From Bacteroidales bacterium UBA3143 (GTDB lineage Bacteria > Bacteroidota > Bacteroidia > Bacteroidales > Dysgonomonadaceae): a stretch of DNA of 64,000 nt. Shown piece after piece: positions 63,029-64,000 of this stretch (positions are counted from its first letter, which is position 1; every line of letters begins with the position of its first letter). Both the position numbers and the translations under genes were made by a program. The stretch covers positions 1 to 64,000 of the forward strand of contig DEZB01000069.1 of NCBI GenBank assembly GCA_002364735.1, written 5' to 3'. The notes under the pieces are model-generated. The model searched no databases, was not told the origin of the DNA, and saw nothing but the letters and a program-made list of their open reading frames with translations.

Positions 63029-63979
63029 TCAAATTAAATTATTATCAGATTCATAGTCCTTACTGTTTGCAGAAGGCAGTTGCGATTGTTTACACGACTT
63101 AGCAGCTGCTTTTTCTTTTTCAACAATATTTCCACTTACCTCATCTTCATTCATCTTCTCCTCATTCAGATTCATCATCATTCTTGTGGATTCTGTGACT
63201 TCATTAGATGCGGTGGGTTCTAACATCTCGTCCGACTTCTCATTTTTATTTTCAGCTTTACGTTTGTTATGCGTCTCTCGAATTTTTATTAAAACCCGAT
63301 AGGTGTCTAACTGACGGTTCAGCTCATTAATTAAAGGAGAGTAGTCAATATCCCCATTTTTCAATTGTGCCAAATTAATTTCTAAAAACATGTTTTTAAC
63401 AGCATCAAGAACACATTTTCTAATAAAATCAGTTTTAGCTTTAGGGAGCATGGATGTAGAAGTAATTCTACGCTTCATCACCTCTTTGTAAGTTGAATGA
63501 GTGCTTCGTAAAATATCCAGGTTGCTTGAAAAATCAAGTGTTGCAAAAATATTCTCTAACTCTTCATTCTGATCGATTTCCATAAAGAACTTATCAATTA
63601 TATGGCTTAACATCACATTACTGTTTTCAGCAAGTTTGTGCAAATGTCGTTTAATAAAAATCTCTGCGATTCTTACATTCTCAGCTTTTTCAAGCTCAGC
63701 TTCTCTAACGACAATGCTCATTTTGTGACTTACATCAGAAGCATACATTAATAACTTTCTTCGAATCCATACCATCTCTTCAGTCAGGTAATGAGCACCC
63801 TCAGGTACTTTAAGAGCATCCATTTGAGGTTTTACTGCTAAAAGCATGTCATACACCTCTTTAATTTTAAGCGTTTCGGGATCATGTCTTTCAATTATCC
63901 CAATTACCTCATTAGCTAAGTTGGGAACTTCCAACTTATACAATCTCTGATAAGAGATTGATTTGATTTCTTTACTCAT
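63029..63979 (-). CDS. Bacteroidota protein of unknown function (DUF6261-like)
   Basis: The 316-residue protein is almost wholly helical. The N-terminal SISYQRLYKLE pattern and the even helix spacing resemble DUF6261 proteins, which are common in Bacteroidota and whose function is unknown. From about residue 240 a charged, low-complexity tail rich in Lys, Glu and Asn begins; it is probably disordered. There is no signal peptide. It is a single gene with its own terminator; the promoter lies at or beyond the window edge. Confidence 0.5.
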   Translation of the reverse strand: MSKEIKSISYQRLYKLEVPNLANEVIGIIERHDPETLKIKEVYDMLLAVKPQMDALKVPEGAHYLTEEMVWIRRKLLMYASDVSHKMSIVVREAELEKAENVRIAEIFIKRHLHKLAENSNVMLSHIIDKFFMEIDQNEELENIFATLDFSSNLDILRSTHSTYKEVMKRRITSTSMLPKAKTDFIRKCVLDAVKNMFLEINLAQLKNGDIDYSPLINELNRQLDTYRVLIKIRETHNKRKAENKNEKSDEMLEPTASNEVTESTRMMMNLNEEKMNEDEVSGNIVEKEKAAAKSCKQSQLPSANSKDYESDNNLI

Positions 63980-64000
63980 ATAAAAAATTTTTTAAATGTT

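Overview
The window is AT-rich chromosomal DNA from a member of the Bacteroidota, probably close to the Bacteroidales. The reasons are the many TAnnTTTG promoter -7 boxes, the scarcity of Shine-Dalgarno sites, a TonB-dependent receptor, and split methylmalonyl-CoA mutase subunits of Bacteroidota type. The rest is ordinary housekeeping and transport content. There is one tRNA (Lys-UUU), no rRNA and no insertion sequence.

Layout. 0-5.7 kb: a MobA-like nucleotidyltransferase overlapping a multi-pass membrane protein, a DUF4395 protein, DoxX plus an APC permease, and a lipoprotein serine hydrolase. 5.7-11.2 kb: a complete leftward mrpABCDEFG Na+/H+ antiporter operon. 11.7-14.7 kb: an oligopeptide/nickel-type ABC importer whose second permease is cut short and whose ATPases are missing. 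15.3-20.4 kb: tRNA-Lys, endonuclease IV, an RRM protein, aldo/keto reductase, deaminase, NAD(P)-binding protein and SGNH hydrolase. 20.6-26.1 kb: an RND efflux operon (MFP, pump, TolC), then an acyl-CoA ligase and transaldolase, followed by a repeat-rich gap at 29.8-30.5 kb. 30.5-36.2 kb: a leftward cluster of an ECF S-component, a phosphoribosyltransferase, a TonB receptor, a Tat-exported DUF362 protein and a membrane polyferredoxin. 36.4-40.4 kb: stress genes (DUF421, SDR, photolyase, lipocalin, SRPBCC). 40.4-41.5 kb: a G13 tract and a degenerate 247-bp tandem repeat. 41.5-46.2 kb: nitronate monooxygenase, YgbA-like protein, a RIC-like/LuxR regulator, MFS transporter and creatininase-family hydrolase. 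55.5-62 kb: mutA-ubiA-mutB and a KAS III-like enzyme. The right edge has a BON-SH3 lipoprotein and a Bacteroidota protein of unknown function.

The outstanding region is 46.27-55.29 kb. A tyrosine recombinase reads rightward. Three genes read leftward away from it, and each is followed by an attC-like imperfect inverted repeat bounded by AAC/GTT. The few bases at each gene's 5' junction are reverse-complementary to the box just inside that same gene's own downstream repeat (9/9, 8/10 and 10/10 bases). That is the signature of excisable integron gene cassettes with crossover at G^TT. A TAnnTTTG promoter sits beside the attI-like junction and points into the array. The three cassettes look like antiphage or abortive-infection genes: a HEPN protein, an AAA ATPase with a TOPRIM/DUF4435-like C-terminus, and a 1692-residue nuclease-STAND NTPase in a 5.2-kb cassette. 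The recombinase lacks the insertion that defines classical IntI, so this looks like an unusual integron lineage carrying defence cassettes.

All functions are read from the sequence by motif and family recognition. No search or folding program was run.
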